NCBI GenBank assembly: GCA_964492845.1
Contig: CAZBMZ010000002.1
Coordinates: 124,001-188,000 of the forward strand
Source: JADJPF01 sp964492845
GTDB lineage: Bacteria > Acidobacteriota > Blastocatellia > Chloracidobacteriales > JADJPF01
Reading direction: 5' to 3'
Length of the DNA: 64,000 nucleotides
Shown: in pieces, positions 32,354 to 42,277 of the stretch
Layout: the number at the start of each line of letters is the position of its first letter
How positions within the stretch are numbered: position 1 is the stretch's first letter
The notes under the pieces: generated by a model
The model's input: the letters and a program-made list of their open reading frames with translations, nothing else
Told to the model about the DNA's origin: nothing
The model's database searches: none
Position numbers and translations under genes: made by a program

Positions 32354-34561
32354 TTACCATAATTTGCCGACACCAACGCCACTTTTGCCTATTTGGAGGG
32401 TTTGAGCAAGGTTTGTATAGCGATCAGAGGAATTTTGACGGATAGCTTTTTTAATTGCTCCTTTTTGGCCTATAAGAATTGCTAATTTTTTAGCACGAGT
32501 TAGACCAGTATAAACAATTGAGCGATTAAGTAAATTCCAGTGTTGAAAATGTATAGGCATAATAGTTGCGGGATATTCACTGCCTTGTGAACGATGAATT
32601 GAAATAGCGTAAGCTAGGGTCAATTCATGTAAATCTGCAAAATCATAAGTAATACTTCTATCATTAAAGCTAACGGTTATTTGGCGATCTTCTAAATCAA
32701 TATTTTCAATATGTCCTATATCACCGTTAAATACTTCTAATTTATAGTTGTTAACTTGTTGGATTACACGATCACCTACACGATAAATAGTAATTCCCCA
32801 TTTTATTTCTGTTTTATCGGGGTGAGCCGGATTAATAGCTTCTTGAAGCATTATATTTAAGTTTGTAGTGCCAATACTGCCACGTTTCATTGGTGCAAGC
32901 ACTTGGATTTGCTGGGGTCGAATTTGAAAACGTTTTGGAATAGATTGAGTTACTACTTTGACTACAAGAGCATTTATTTTTTCTGGATCAGTTTCTTCTA
33001 TTAAGTAACAATCTGAGGTTTCAGCACCAGGACGGGCAAATTCTGGCATTTGGGCTTTGTTGATTTTATGTGCATAGGAGATTATATTGCTTGCTGCTGC
33101 TTGACGAAAGACTTGAGTTAACTCAGCAACAGGCAAGACTTTAGACTGAATCATATCTTGAAGAAATTGCCCTGGCCCAACAGAAGGTAATTGATCAGCA
33201 TCTCCAACAAAACAAATCTGTCCATCGCTAGGGATAGCCTTTAGCAGGCTATTGGCAAGCAAAATGTCAATCATTGATGCTTCATCAATTATAAAAACAT
33301 CACCTTCTAATGGCATTTCCTGATTATGCTTAAAAGAAAAAGTGCTAGGGTCAAATTCCAAAAGCCGATGGATGGTTTTAGCTTCACAACCTGTTACTTC
33401 TCCTAGTCGTTGTGCTGCTCGTCCGGTTGGAGAAGCTAACAAGACTTTTTTCCCCATAGCTTGTAGTAATTTAACTAATGCTCGTACAGTAGTAGTTTTG
33501 CCGCATCCAGGGCCACCTGTAATAATGCTAACACCACTGCTAGCAGCAGTTAAGATAGATTGTTGTTGTTCTTCGGAAAGTGCAAATTTTTCTCGCTCAC
33601 AAAACCGAGTTAACCATTTAATTACTCTTGTTGAATCTGTTGCTACTGTGTGGCTAAAATTTAGTAGCTTCATTGCTGCGGCACGTTCTGCTAAAAAGAG
33701 AGGCGCAACATAGATTGCTTGCTTTGTGTTAGGAACTTCTACTTGATATAGTTCTTTATCTGTTGTCATTGCTGCAATTAGGGGAATAAATTTTTCTTGT
33801 TCAGGAATTTCTAGTGCTACCGAAGCACGTTCAAGCAATTCTTCTTGAGGTAGAAAACAATGTCCATCTTCTGTTGCTTCATAAAGAACATGTGAAAGCC
33901 CCGCACGAAGACGGGCTTCGGAATCCCGCGGTAGTCCTAAATTTAGCGCGATTTTGTCAGCACTCTTAAAACCAATTCCGTAAACATCCCGCGCTAATTG
34001 ATAAGGATTGCTTTCTAGGGTTTTGATTGTATCCTGTCCATATTGCTTAAAGATTTTTACTGCAAAATGAGAAGAAATATTATGAGAAGTAAGAAAAGTC
34101 ATTATGTTGCGAATTTCCTTTTGTTCCACCCAAGCTTTTTTAATACGGCTAAGACGAAAGGCGGAAATTCCATGAACTTCGGTTAAGCGTTCTGGATCGG
34201 TTTCAATAATATCTAAAGTATCTATTCCAAATTTTTGGACGATTCGACGGGCTGTTACTGGCCCAACACCTTTAATTAAGCCGGATCCAAGATATTTTTC
34301 TATTCCTCCAAGTGTTGCAGGTCGAGTAACTTGGTAAGTAAGAGCCTTAAATTGATAACCATAAGTAGGGTCATTAGACCAATAACCAGAAAGCTTAACA
34401 TTTTCACCTGGCGTAATTGCGCCAAAACTTCCCGTGACAGTAACTTCATCTATTGAGCCTTTTACAGTTAAACGTAGCACTGACCAACCATTATTGGGAT
34501 TATGGAAAGTTACACGTTTAATTGAGCCTAGCAATTCTACCAATGAGTTATTATTAGACAT
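32354..34561 (-). CDS. recD2: RecD2-type ATP-dependent DNA helicase
   Basis: A 735-residue SF1B 5'-3' helicase of the RecD2/RecD-TraA group, which works without RecBC in DNA repair. The N-terminus has the OB-like domain (IKRVTFHNPNNGWSVL) and the helix-hairpin-helix region (GLIKGVGPVTARRIVQKFG; VHGISAFRLSRIKKAW) that defines RecD2. Helicase motifs follow: Walker A GGPGCGKTTTVRAL (about 350), FIIDEASMID, FVGDADQLPSVGPGQFLQD, LTQVFRQA and the C-terminal TLAYAISIHRSQGSEYP and VYTGLTRAKK. Standard length. It lies 134 bases downstream of an ssb gene. Confidence 0.94.
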   Translation of the reverse strand: MSNNNSLVELLGSIKRVTFHNPNNGWSVLRLTVKGSIDEVTVTGSFGAITPGENVKLSGYWSNDPTYGYQFKALTYQVTRPATLGGIEKYLGSGLIKGVGPVTARRIVQKFGIDTLDIIETDPERLTEVHGISAFRLSRIKKAWVEQKEIRNIMTFLTSHNISSHFAVKIFKQYGQDTIKTLESNPYQLARDVYGIGFKSADKIALNLGLPRDSEARLRAGLSHVLYEATEDGHCFLPQEELLERASVALEIPEQEKFIPLIAAMTTDKELYQVEVPNTKQAIYVAPLFLAERAAAMKLLNFSHTVATDSTRVIKWLTRFCEREKFALSEEQQQSILTAASSGVSIITGGPGCGKTTTVRALVKLLQAMGKKVLLASPTGRAAQRLGEVTGCEAKTIHRLLEFDPSTFSFKHNQEMPLEGDVFIIDEASMIDILLANSLLKAIPSDGQICFVGDADQLPSVGPGQFLQDMIQSKVLPVAELTQVFRQAAASNIISYAHKINKAQMPEFARPGAETSDCYLIEETDPEKINALVVKVVTQSIPKRFQIRPQQIQVLAPMKRGSIGTTNLNIMLQEAINPAHPDKTEIKWGITIYRVGDRVIQQVNNYKLEVFNGDIGHIENIDLEDRQITVSFNDRSITYDFADLHELTLAYAISIHRSQGSEYPATIMPIHFQHWNLLNRSIVYTGLTRAKKLAILIGQKGAIKKAIRQNSSDRYTNLAQTLQIGKSGVGVGKLW

Positions 34562-34695
34562 TGCACCTTAGAAATAATTAGTTTGCTTTAATTTTTCTTT
34601 AAGTATGCAAAAAAAATTTAATTAAAAACAAGAGTTATTTGCTTAGAAAAATGAGAGAAAGAAATCTATAGGTGGGATGCTTAAATATTTGCTTA

Positions 34696-35016
34696 TCATT
34701 GAGCTATGGAAGTTAGAGAACAAAATTCATCAGCAGCAATTTCCAGTACTGTACGAACTTTACCTTCTTTATCTTTCATTTGTTGAGGGCGTAAACGTCC
34801 TTCTACATAAATTTTTGCACCTTTGGTTAGCTGATGTTTGGCTCGTTCGGCTTGGCTACCAAATAAAACTACTTGATACCAAGTAGTTATTTTTTCTTTT
34901 CTTATTACTTGGTCAGTTGCTACAGCTAAATAGCATATAAATGAACCTTTAGAACTTACTTCTATTCTAGGTTCTCGACCAACATGCCCAACAATAAAAA
35001 TTTTATTAAATGACAT
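34696..35016 (-). CDS. ssb: Single-stranded DNA-binding protein, short form without acidic tail
   Basis: A 106-residue OB-fold SSB: NKIFIVGHVGREPRIE, a middle strand region with TTWYQVVLFGSQAERA, and GAKIYVEGRLRPQQ. It ends EFCSLTSIAQ just after the OB fold, so the flexible linker and the conserved acidic tip (DDDIPF-like), which recruit partner proteins in most bacterial SSBs, are missing. The start ATG has AGGAG about 8-9 bases upstream. Because of the missing tail it may be a paralogue used with RecD2 or in competence rather than the essential replication SSB (inference). Confidence 0.88.
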   Translation of the reverse strand: MSFNKIFIVGHVGREPRIEVSSKGSFICYLAVATDQVIRKEKITTWYQVVLFGSQAERAKHQLTKGAKIYVEGRLRPQQMKDKEGKVRTVLEIAADEFCSLTSIAQ

Positions 35017-35181
35017 CTCAAATGCTCCTAAAAATTATTGGTTATTGGTAAGTTATAGACGGAATTTATTCTAAAAATCAGCTAAGGTTTTCATCGGGAT
35101 TTGGCATATTGTCGCAATTAAGAAAAAACATTAAACTACTTGTCTAAGAAAAAACAACAAGTTAGAGGGTAGTTAGTTATT

Positions 35182-37251
35182 ATGCAAAAGTCTCAGATGG
35201 ACGCTCTAAAAAAAATAAATACTAAAAAATTACCAAAAGCAGTAATTTTTCTTGCATTAATCTTAAGTTTAACAATTGTGGGGATATCTTCCCCTAAAAC
35301 TAGGCTTAAAAATTCAACTGCTCAAGGGGATGAAAACGCAAGAATGAGAAATTTAGGGCGAGTTCGCGCACCGGAATTAATTGGCGGACATGGTTGGTTA
35401 AATACAGATCGACCATTAAAACTAGCACAACTAAAAGGCAAAGTTGTTTTATTGGACTTTTGGACTTATTGTTGTATTAACTGTATTCATATTATTCCTG
35501 ACTTAAAAAAGCTAGAAGCTAAGTATTCAAAAGAGTTAGTTGTAATTGGAGTGCATTCAGCTAAATTTAAGAACGAGCGAGAATCTGAAAATATACGTCA
35601 AGCTATTTTACGCTATGAGATTGAACACCCTGTAGTTAATGATAGCGATTTTGAGATTTGGAGCCAGTATGCTGCACGTTCTTGGCCTACGCTTTGTTTA
35701 GTTGATCCTGATGGATATGTAGTTAATGTTTATTCTGGAGAAGGTCATTACGAGGATTTAGATAAGAAAATAGGTAAATTAGCAGAAGATTTTCGAGCTA
35801 AAGGTAAGCTTAATGAAGAACCTCTTCAGCTTTTGCTAGAAAAACATAAAACCGCGCCAGATATGCTTTCTTTCCCAGGTAAAATAGTAGCTGATGCAAA
35901 ATCTAATCAGCTTTTTATTAGCGACTCTAACCATAACCGCATTGTAATCACTAACCTTAATGGTGAGACACAAGAAATTATTGGCAATGGGCAAATAGGT
36001 TTTGCTGATGGCGACTTTAAGACAGCCACTTTTAACCATCCACAAGGGATTTTTCTTGCTCCAGATGGAAATACTCTCTATGTTGCAGACACAGAAAATC
36101 ACTTAATCCGTAAAGTAGACTTAAAAGCAAAACAAGTAACAACCATTGCTGGAACAGGCAAGCAGGCAATAACTTATAATGAATTTGGGCCAGCTAGACA
36201 GGTTGCTATTAATTCGCCTTGGGATGTGGAACTTGTTGGTAATGAGCTATTTATAGCTATGGCTGGGCCACATCAAATTTGGATAATGGACTTAAAGGTC
36301 AATGAAATAGGCCCATTTGCCGGTTCAGGTGTAGAAGCTGGTATTGACGGACTGCGGCATAAAGCAGCACTTGCTCAACCTTCTGGACTAGCTTTTAATG
36401 GTAAAACTCTTTATGTGGCTGATAGTGAAATTAGTAGCATCAGGGCTGTTGATATTAGTGATGTAGGCGAGGTTTCTACTTTAGCAGGTAGTGCAGATCT
36501 ATTTGGTTTTGGTGATATAGACGGTGTAAAAGATATTGCAAGGCTCCAGCATCCTTTGGGTGTAGAGTTTGCTAATGGGTTAGTTTATGTTGCTGACACT
36601 TATAATCATAAAATCAAGGTTATTGACCCTAAAGACAACAGTTGTAAAACCTTTTTAGGTACTGGTAAGCCGGGAAAAGAGGATGGAAAAGCACCAAAAT
36701 TTTATGAGCCAAGTGGTTTAAGTTTTGCAAATGATAAACTCTATATTGCTGATACTAATAATCATGTGATTAGGGTGGCAGACTTAAAGACTAAAGAAGT
36801 AACAACACTAAAAATTACAGGTTTAACACCTCCAAACACAGTTGTTGCAAAAGAAATTCTTCCTAATCGGGAAGATGTTTCGCTTGAAATACAAAAAATT
36901 GCTATAGGCAAAAACGAATTATTGATAGACTTAAAACTTCCCCCAGGCCAACATCTAAACCCAGAATCTACAAATGTTTACAAGATAAAATTAGCTGATA
37001 AAGAGATAGAAATAGCTGAAAATCTTCGCTCTGCATCGCTAAAAAATCCTAAGTTACCAATTAAAATTCCATTTAAGTTAAATCCGTCCGTAGAAAAAAC
37101 TAATCTAGAAGTACAATTTACCTTTGCTTATTGCCCAATTGATGATACTAAGGGCGTGTGTAAACTAAAAACCTTGGTTTGGAATGTTCCAATAGAGGTT
37201 GATAAATCAACTAAAGAGCATGTTGTTAAGCTAAGTCATCAGGTTAAATAA
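35182..37251 (+). CDS. Membrane-anchored thioredoxin-like/NHL-propeller protein (NHLRC2-like)
   Basis: A 689-residue protein. An N-terminal anchor or signal (about 17-36) is followed by a TlpA-type thioredoxin fold (about 60-200) with the site WTYCCINC (Cys 97, 98, 101), SWPTLCLVDPDG and GEGHYEDL. A six-bladed NHL propeller (about 220-560) has repeats ending NHRIV, NHLIRKVD, YNHKIKVID and NNHVIRVAD. A C-terminal beta domain (about 590-689) resembles the DsbD/NHLRC2 end domain (HLNPES, FAYCPIDD). The same order occurs in NHLRC2 proteins from bacteria to animals, whose exact role is unsettled. It should face the periplasm. Confidence 0.9.
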   Translation: MQKSQMDALKKINTKKLPKAVIFLALILSLTIVGISSPKTRLKNSTAQGDENARMRNLGRVRAPELIGGHGWLNTDRPLKLAQLKGKVVLLDFWTYCCINCIHIIPDLKKLEAKYSKELVVIGVHSAKFKNERESENIRQAILRYEIEHPVVNDSDFEIWSQYAARSWPTLCLVDPDGYVVNVYSGEGHYEDLDKKIGKLAEDFRAKGKLNEEPLQLLLEKHKTAPDMLSFPGKIVADAKSNQLFISDSNHNRIVITNLNGETQEIIGNGQIGFADGDFKTATFNHPQGIFLAPDGNTLYVADTENHLIRKVDLKAKQVTTIAGTGKQAITYNEFGPARQVAINSPWDVELVGNELFIAMAGPHQIWIMDLKVNEIGPFAGSGVEAGIDGLRHKAALAQPSGLAFNGKTLYVADSEISSIRAVDISDVGEVSTLAGSADLFGFGDIDGVKDIARLQHPLGVEFANGLVYVADTYNHKIKVIDPKDNSCKTFLGTGKPGKEDGKAPKFYEPSGLSFANDKLYIADTNNHVIRVADLKTKEVTTLKITGLTPPNTVVAKEILPNREDVSLEIQKIAIGKNELLIDLKLPPGQHLNPESTNVYKIKLADKEIEIAENLRSASLKNPKLPIKIPFKLNPSVEKTNLEVQFTFAYCPIDDTKGVCKLKTLVWNVPIEVDKSTKEHVVKLSHQVK

Positions 37252-37278
37252 ATTAAACTCTTAATAAAAGGTAGTTTT

Positions 37279-37665
37279 ATGGAGAATTCATTAGAAAACA
37301 ATAAGTTAGAAGTAGTAAATGATTGTCAAACAGGTGGTTGTGGCTGTCATGTTAAAACTTGTGGAGGAATAGTAGATTTATCTGGCTATAAAGATGACAT
37401 AGAAGTAAGACAGCTTATCTATAATGAAAGAAAGCAAATTAAGGATAATGAGAAGCTTTATAAGGAAATCCGCAAAGACTTTAACCCAATGCTATGGGGC
37501 TTTTTAGGCTTAATGGCTGGTACAGTGTTAGGCGTTTTAGTGGAGAAATTTTTACAAATTGGAGCTAGTGTTGTTTATACAGCAGCCTTTGGAGCATTTT
37601 TAGGAGTTACCATTTGTATAAATAAAAATAAAGCTAAAAATAGGGAACATTTTTATCAAGAATAA
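37279..37665 (+). CDS. Cys-rich small membrane protein of unknown function
   Basis: 128 residues. The N-terminal soluble part has a cysteine cluster CQTGGCGCHVKTCGG (about 16-30), which looks like a metal-binding or redox site. A charged helix (about 40-68) follows, then two hydrophobic segments (about 70-92 and 95-112) rich in Gly, and a basic tail. No family is recognised. It follows the thioredoxin/NHL gene by 27 bases on the same strand, so the pair may be one operon and the Cys cluster a redox partner of that protein (inference). Confidence 0.6.
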   Translation: MENSLENNKLEVVNDCQTGGCGCHVKTCGGIVDLSGYKDDIEVRQLIYNERKQIKDNEKLYKEIRKDFNPMLWGFLGLMAGTVLGVLVEKFLQIGASVVYTAAFGAFLGVTICINKNKAKNREHFYQE

Positions 37666-37666
37666 A

Positions 37667-37721
37667 TTAACGACCACCCGTAAACGGATGGTCTATTGTC
37701 AGATGCCCCAATGGGGCATTA
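37667..37721 (+). repeat. Two-hairpin dispersed repeat, copy 2
   Basis: Hairpin A is CCACCCG TAAA CGGATGG (one mismatch), then the spacer TCTATTGTCAGA, then hairpin B TGCCCC AAT GGGGCA followed by TTA. It begins 2 bases after the stop of the Cys-rich gene. It shares TTAAC...ACCC.TAAA...CTATT.TCA.ATGCCC...GGGCATTA with copy 1 at 5421-5474. Confidence 0.55.
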
Positions 37722-37895
37722 TAGGTGTTTCTTTATTTTCAATAATTTAGCCTAGCTAATTCCATATATTTAATTATTTTCAACATATTGCTGTTTTATC
37801 CATAGGGTATCCTAAGAATTTCTTTTCTCTAACTTTATGTGTAAACTACCGCTTTTCTAGTTTAATAAGTTTTTAATAAATTGGGAGTTAATTTT

Positions 37896-40800
37896 ATGGG
37901 CTTGCAGCAGGTTAAGAATTATGTTTCTGTACGTTATGCAGAACATCTTACTCGCTTTAAGGGTGTTAGTAATGAACAAATAGTTAAAAGCTACTCTTTT
38001 AATTATGAACTCTTAAAAACGGCTAACCGATTAATAGAAAAAGCTGCTAGCTCAATAGGTACTACTCTAATTGTAGGTAAGCGTGGTGTTGGCAAAACCC
38101 ATATGCTTTCTCTTGTACGTAGCCTTATTAATCAACCTAGCTTAGCTACTATAATTTTGGATGTAGAAGCAAGAGCAGCCTTACAAAAACACTCACTTCA
38201 AAAAGTCCCTGTTGGTGGAATAGCTTCTTTAACTTTAGGTTTTGATTTAGAGCGAGGAATGGATTTTATTAAGGTCTTTCCTGTTGGCTCTGTGCAAACT
38301 CTAGCCCTAAGAGGCTGGGTTGATGCAAACGAAATCTTAGAAATAGTTAATATTGGTATAGAAAAGTTCCAAGATTATGTTTTATTTGTTGATGGCCTTT
38401 CTCCTGCCCTTAAACACCCAGAAAAAAGACAATATACCTACCATTTGATAGAAACTTTAATCCAAGAAGCTAATAAAGGGGCTTTTGCTTTAGTAATTAC
38501 TCTAGATGAAGATATTATTGCTTCAGGTAGTAATTGGTCAGAATTTTGCCAAATTGAGCAAATAGATATTAGTAATTTGACTATGGTAGTGGAACAAAAG
38601 CTTTTTCGTAAAACCTTAGAGCAAAGAAACGCACTCACACAACTTTATCAAGAAATTTTAAGTAGTATGCCTCATTTTTCTTGTGAACTAGCAGATTTTA
38701 TTAATCTTTATCCAGCACATCCAATGATTTTATCTGTTAGTCCAGCTATGCAACGATATGCAAAAGGGTTTTCCTTACTTGGTTTTTTAACAGAAATATC
38801 CCCGTCTGCTTTGGTACGTAGAGATACTAGCTTAATTAATGTTGATGATTTATTTGAAAACTTAGAAGAGGAGCTAAGAAAACATCCCTATCTAAAAGAA
38901 GTATTTGGGGTTTATGATAATTTACTTTATTGGTCAGCAATTAATTTAGATACACAAAAAGCTTTATATGCCAAACTACTGCTTAGAGGATTATTACTAC
39001 TTTCTTTACGAGGTCAGGGAGCAACTATAGAAGAAATTGCTAATGCTGTAATGCTTAATGATGAGCGTAGTAGTAGAAATTTTCTTACCCAACTGCAAAG
39101 AATAATGAATTCTTTGATTGCTGCTGATGAGAGGTTAGGTTTAATAGATTTTGGCACACCACAATATATTTTCCGTAGCCTCTTTGAAATGGAGCCTCTA
39201 AATACAGAACAACTTAACCCAACTAAATTAAGTAGCGAGCAACTAGCTATTATCCAAGCAAGTTTAACAGATGAAAAGCCTCCAACAAAAAGCCTTTCAT
39301 TACTAGAAATGCTACATAAAACAGCAGAACAAATTGATGATAATGATCCAAGATTAAGTGAAATATTATTTTCTATTGGAAAGAAATTTTTTAAGGATTG
39401 GCCCTTTATTTTTGAACAAAATGGCTTGTTTAAAAGACGAGCAGAACTTAATGTTCGTTGGTCTGGCTCACTACGTAGAGGAATAATTAGTTTGGGTGAA
39501 GAAATAGAAATTCTTACAGAAAAGAATAATCCTAATAACCAAATTAATGAATATGATTGGCAGATTGTTGTTTTACTACCTAATCAAAAACATACTGCAA
39601 ATTTAAGCACTGTGCCAAATGCGCCAAATACATTAATTTATTGGCAACCAGCAGAATTTAGCAAAGAAGATTTTTTAATTCTAAAGTATTTACTAATAAT
39701 CAATAGTGATGCAGTAGTTGGTTTTGATACAGAAGAGATTAGCCGTTATATTGCAGCCTTTGAAACTACATTAGTAGATCTATTTGGGTTAAATTATTTA
39801 GATATAGGAAAATTATTTAATCTTTACTATGAAAGTTGGTCGTTAAATTATCATTCTAGTAATTTTATTAGCATTATTTTATCTAAGCTACTAGATCAAT
39901 CACTTTCAGAACGTTATCCACAACATCCAAGGTTTGAAGATTTGCTAGATCCAGACTACTTAGATGAAATTATTAGCTGGATTTTCTCTAGCAGTAAAAC
40001 ACCTACTCCAGACCAACAGCTTTATCTTGAACAATTTGTGCGTCCTTTGGGATTAGTTAAAGTAGAAGGGAGAACTTATTCTTTAGATGTAAATGATAAG
40101 ATTTTTCCTGAAGATAGTGCTATAGCTTTACTCCTAGAGCTATTAGAAAGTAATGGAGATCGTCCAATTACAAAACTACAAGCTTATAGATTACTTAGAA
40201 AAGAACCTTTTGGACTTCAACGTCCTATTTTACTGGTAATTTTAGCTGCATTAGCTGCGGCTGATAAAATTACTTTAGTAGATGAGCAATCTAGGCCAAT
40301 TCATAATGAAACAGGCTTGCTACCAGATGTAGATATTTCATCATTTAGCTCTATTTATTTAGCTAAACCAAAAATAAAAATAACTAGTTGGGAAAAGAAA
40401 AAAGCCATTGAATCACAATCAACTTTTTCCAATCAAACTATTATGATTGTTGATGATGAGCCAGATATTTTAACTTGTATTGAAATAGCTATTGAGCCGC
40501 TTGGTTGTCGAATGAAAACAGCTATCAATGGTATAGACGCATTAAAACAGCTTTTACAGGATAATAAAGTTGACCTGGTAATTTCTGATTTAATGATGCC
40601 AGGTATGGACGGCGTACAACTATTTTATGAAATGCAAACTAATCCACAACTTCGGGATATCCCTTTTATAGTTTTATCTTCTATAGATACAGATGAAGAC
40701 ATCACTAAGGCTTTAGAAAGTGGAGTAACAGATTATTGGACTAAACCTTTTAGTATTGCTGAGTTAACTGCTAGAATTCGTAAGTTTTTGCGTCGTCGTC

Positions 40801-41246
40801 TTGCCACAAGTGATGCTTATTCAATAACAGCTTGGCCTAATGAAAAAACTCCTAAGTCGGCTCCTTTTGCTTTATCTGAATTTAAGAGTGGTGAAATGAA
40901 GGTTTTACCAACGCCTAAAGAAACTATAGCTACTAAACAACCTGAAATTGCTGAAACTCAGCTTGTTAACTTAACTTTTTCTGATACGGAAATAGATTTT
41001 AACTGTCAAAAGCTTTATGACCAATTTGCCGATGTTTATTTACGCAGTGGTAATATGACGGCAATTCCTTCTTATGAAGACTTTGAAGCAGAATTAATGC
41101 TTAAATTAAATAAACTAAGAAAACAATTTAGATGTGATAATTTTATGCTTTATGTAGAGGTTAAAGAAGGCAAGTCTGAAGTTTATTGTCAATTGGTACG
41201 CTCAACAGAGTATCTTTCTAAAGAACCGAAGTTTTTATTAATTTAA
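37896..41246 (+). CDS. Large P-loop ATPase / response-regulator fusion protein
   Basis: 1116 residues from ATG 37896 (GGGAG 8 bases upstream; an earlier in-frame TTG would overlap that SD). The N-terminal ATPase has Walker A GKRGVGKT (61-68), a plausible Walker B DYVLFVDGLSP and ALVITLDED; the region recalls DUF6079/BREX-type ATPases (weak resemblance). A long helical middle (about 330-840) has no recognised domain. A complete receiver domain lies at about 848-970: Asp 853 and 854, phosphoacceptor Asp 898 (ISDLMMPGMDG) and Lys 950 (TKP). The last 80 residues resemble the small C-terminal domain of MXAN_5187-type proteins. No output DNA-binding domain is seen. A lipoprotein gene follows 9 bases later. 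Confidence 0.8.
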   Translation: MGLQQVKNYVSVRYAEHLTRFKGVSNEQIVKSYSFNYELLKTANRLIEKAASSIGTTLIVGKRGVGKTHMLSLVRSLINQPSLATIILDVEARAALQKHSLQKVPVGGIASLTLGFDLERGMDFIKVFPVGSVQTLALRGWVDANEILEIVNIGIEKFQDYVLFVDGLSPALKHPEKRQYTYHLIETLIQEANKGAFALVITLDEDIIASGSNWSEFCQIEQIDISNLTMVVEQKLFRKTLEQRNALTQLYQEILSSMPHFSCELADFINLYPAHPMILSVSPAMQRYAKGFSLLGFLTEISPSALVRRDTSLINVDDLFENLEEELRKHPYLKEVFGVYDNLLYWSAINLDTQKALYAKLLLRGLLLLSLRGQGATIEEIANAVMLNDERSSRNFLTQLQRIMNSLIAADERLGLIDFGTPQYIFRSLFEMEPLNTEQLNPTKLSSEQLAIIQASLTDEKPPTKSLSLLEMLHKTAEQIDDNDPRLSEILFSIGKKFFKDWPFIFEQNGLFKRRAELNVRWSGSLRRGIISLGEEIEILTEKNNPNNQINEYDWQIVVLLPNQKHTANLSTVPNAPNTLIYWQPAEFSKEDFLILKYLLIINSDAVVGFDTEEISRYIAAFETTLVDLFGLNYLDIGKLFNLYYESWSLNYHSSNFISIILSKLLDQSLSERYPQHPRFEDLLDPDYLDEIISWIFSSSKTPTPDQQLYLEQFVRPLGLVKVEGRTYSLDVNDKIFPEDSAIALLLELLESNGDRPITKLQAYRLLRKEPFGLQRPILLVILAALAAADKITLVDEQSRPIHNETGLLPDVDISSFSSIYLAKPKIKITSWEKKKAIESQSTFSNQTIMIVDDEPDILTCIEIAIEPLGCRMKTAINGIDALKQLLQDNKVDLVISDLMMPGMDGVQLFYEMQTNPQLRDIPFIVLSSIDTDEDITKALESGVTDYWTKPFSIAELTARIRKFLRRRLATSDAYSITAWPNEKTPKSAPFALSEFKSGEMKVLPTPKETIATKQPEIAETQLVNLTFSDTEIDFNCQKLYDQFADVYLRSGNMTAIPSYEDFEAELMLKLNKLRKQFRCDNFMLYVEVKEGKSEVYCQLVRSTEYLSKEPKFLLI

Positions 41247-41255
41247 GTAGGGTAA

Positions 41256-42239
41256 ATGTCTAAAAAATTGTGTCTGATAACTTTGCTTAGTTTGATTTTG
41301 ATTTCTTGCAATAACAATTCACCTGTACCAACAACACCTATTTCTAGTCAAACACCTATATCATTTTGTAGCAATTGGATAGAGCAAAAATCCCCTATTG
41401 ACCGGGAATTAACAGCAGTAGATTTTATAGATGAAAAGATGGGATGGGCCGTAAGTGATATTAACGAGTTAGGCGGAGCAGTTTTAAAAACTACCGATGG
41501 CGGACAAAATTGGCTAGTGGCTAATAATGCACAAGAATTTTTAAGCGATATCGACTTTATTAACAAAGACTTAGGATGGACGGTTGGTTATTATGGCACA
41601 ATTAATAAAACAAATGATGGTGGGGCAACTTGGCAAAATGTCCGTCTTGGACAAGAAAACGATGTACTAAATTCTTTATTTTTTCTGGATGAAAAGGATG
41701 GGTGGGTTGTAGGTTCTAATGGACAAATCCTTAAAACCCTTGATGGTGGCGCGACTTGGGGAAAAGTTGACCTAAAAATAATTGATGATTTATGGAGAGT
41801 TCGCTTTCTAAATGAAAAAGAAGGTTGGATAGTTGGAGAGGAAGGAATTATCCTTAATACTACTGACGGCGGACAAAATTGGCAACGTTTACAAAGTGGA
41901 GTTGATACAGCATTTTTTGATGTTTGGCCCTTAGATAGTAGTAATATTTGGATTGTTGGTTTAGGTGGTACACTGCTAAATAGTACAGATAAAGGAATTA
42001 GCTGGCAAAAACAAACTACAGGAGTTGAATCTAGCTTGTTTCGCTCAATTAGCTTTTTGGATTCTAGCCGAGGTTTTATTGTTGGTCGTCCTGGACTGCT
42101 GCTTTGTACAATTGATGGTGGCAAGACTTGGGAAAAAGTCGCTTTATCTAAAAAATATGATTTAACTGGCTTAAAAGTGTTGTCAAGTGGTAGGGCTTGG
42201 ACGGTAGGACGACGAGGCTATATTTTGTCACATCGCTAA
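41256..42239 (+). CDS. Ycf48-like beta-propeller lipoprotein
   Basis: A 327-residue lipoprotein: signal ending LILISC with lipid-modified Cys 18. A propeller then carries about six repeats of the pattern 'GW.VG..G.I..T.DGG..W' (TTDGGQNW, TNDGGATW, TLDGGATW, TTDGGQNW, STDKGISW, TIDGGKTW). This is the Ycf48/HCF136 photosystem-II stability factor-like fold, which is widespread in non-photosynthetic bacteria as a secreted sialidase-like propeller, so no photosynthetic role is implied. It follows the ATPase/response-regulator gene closely and is probably cotranscribed. Confidence 0.9.
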   Translation: MSKKLCLITLLSLILISCNNNSPVPTTPISSQTPISFCSNWIEQKSPIDRELTAVDFIDEKMGWAVSDINELGGAVLKTTDGGQNWLVANNAQEFLSDIDFINKDLGWTVGYYGTINKTNDGGATWQNVRLGQENDVLNSLFFLDEKDGWVVGSNGQILKTLDGGATWGKVDLKIIDDLWRVRFLNEKEGWIVGEEGIILNTTDGGQNWQRLQSGVDTAFFDVWPLDSSNIWIVGLGGTLLNSTDKGISWQKQTTGVESSLFRSISFLDSSRGFIVGRPGLLLCTIDGGKTWEKVALSKKYDLTGLKVLSSGRAWTVGRRGYILSHR

Positions 42240-42277
42240 GTAAAAATAAGTTATTTAATTAAGTTAGTCTTACCTGC

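Noticed and set aside
41256..42239. Photosystem II assembly role for the Ycf48-like protein
   Set aside because: The fold is widespread in non-phototrophs, and no photosynthesis gene is in the window.
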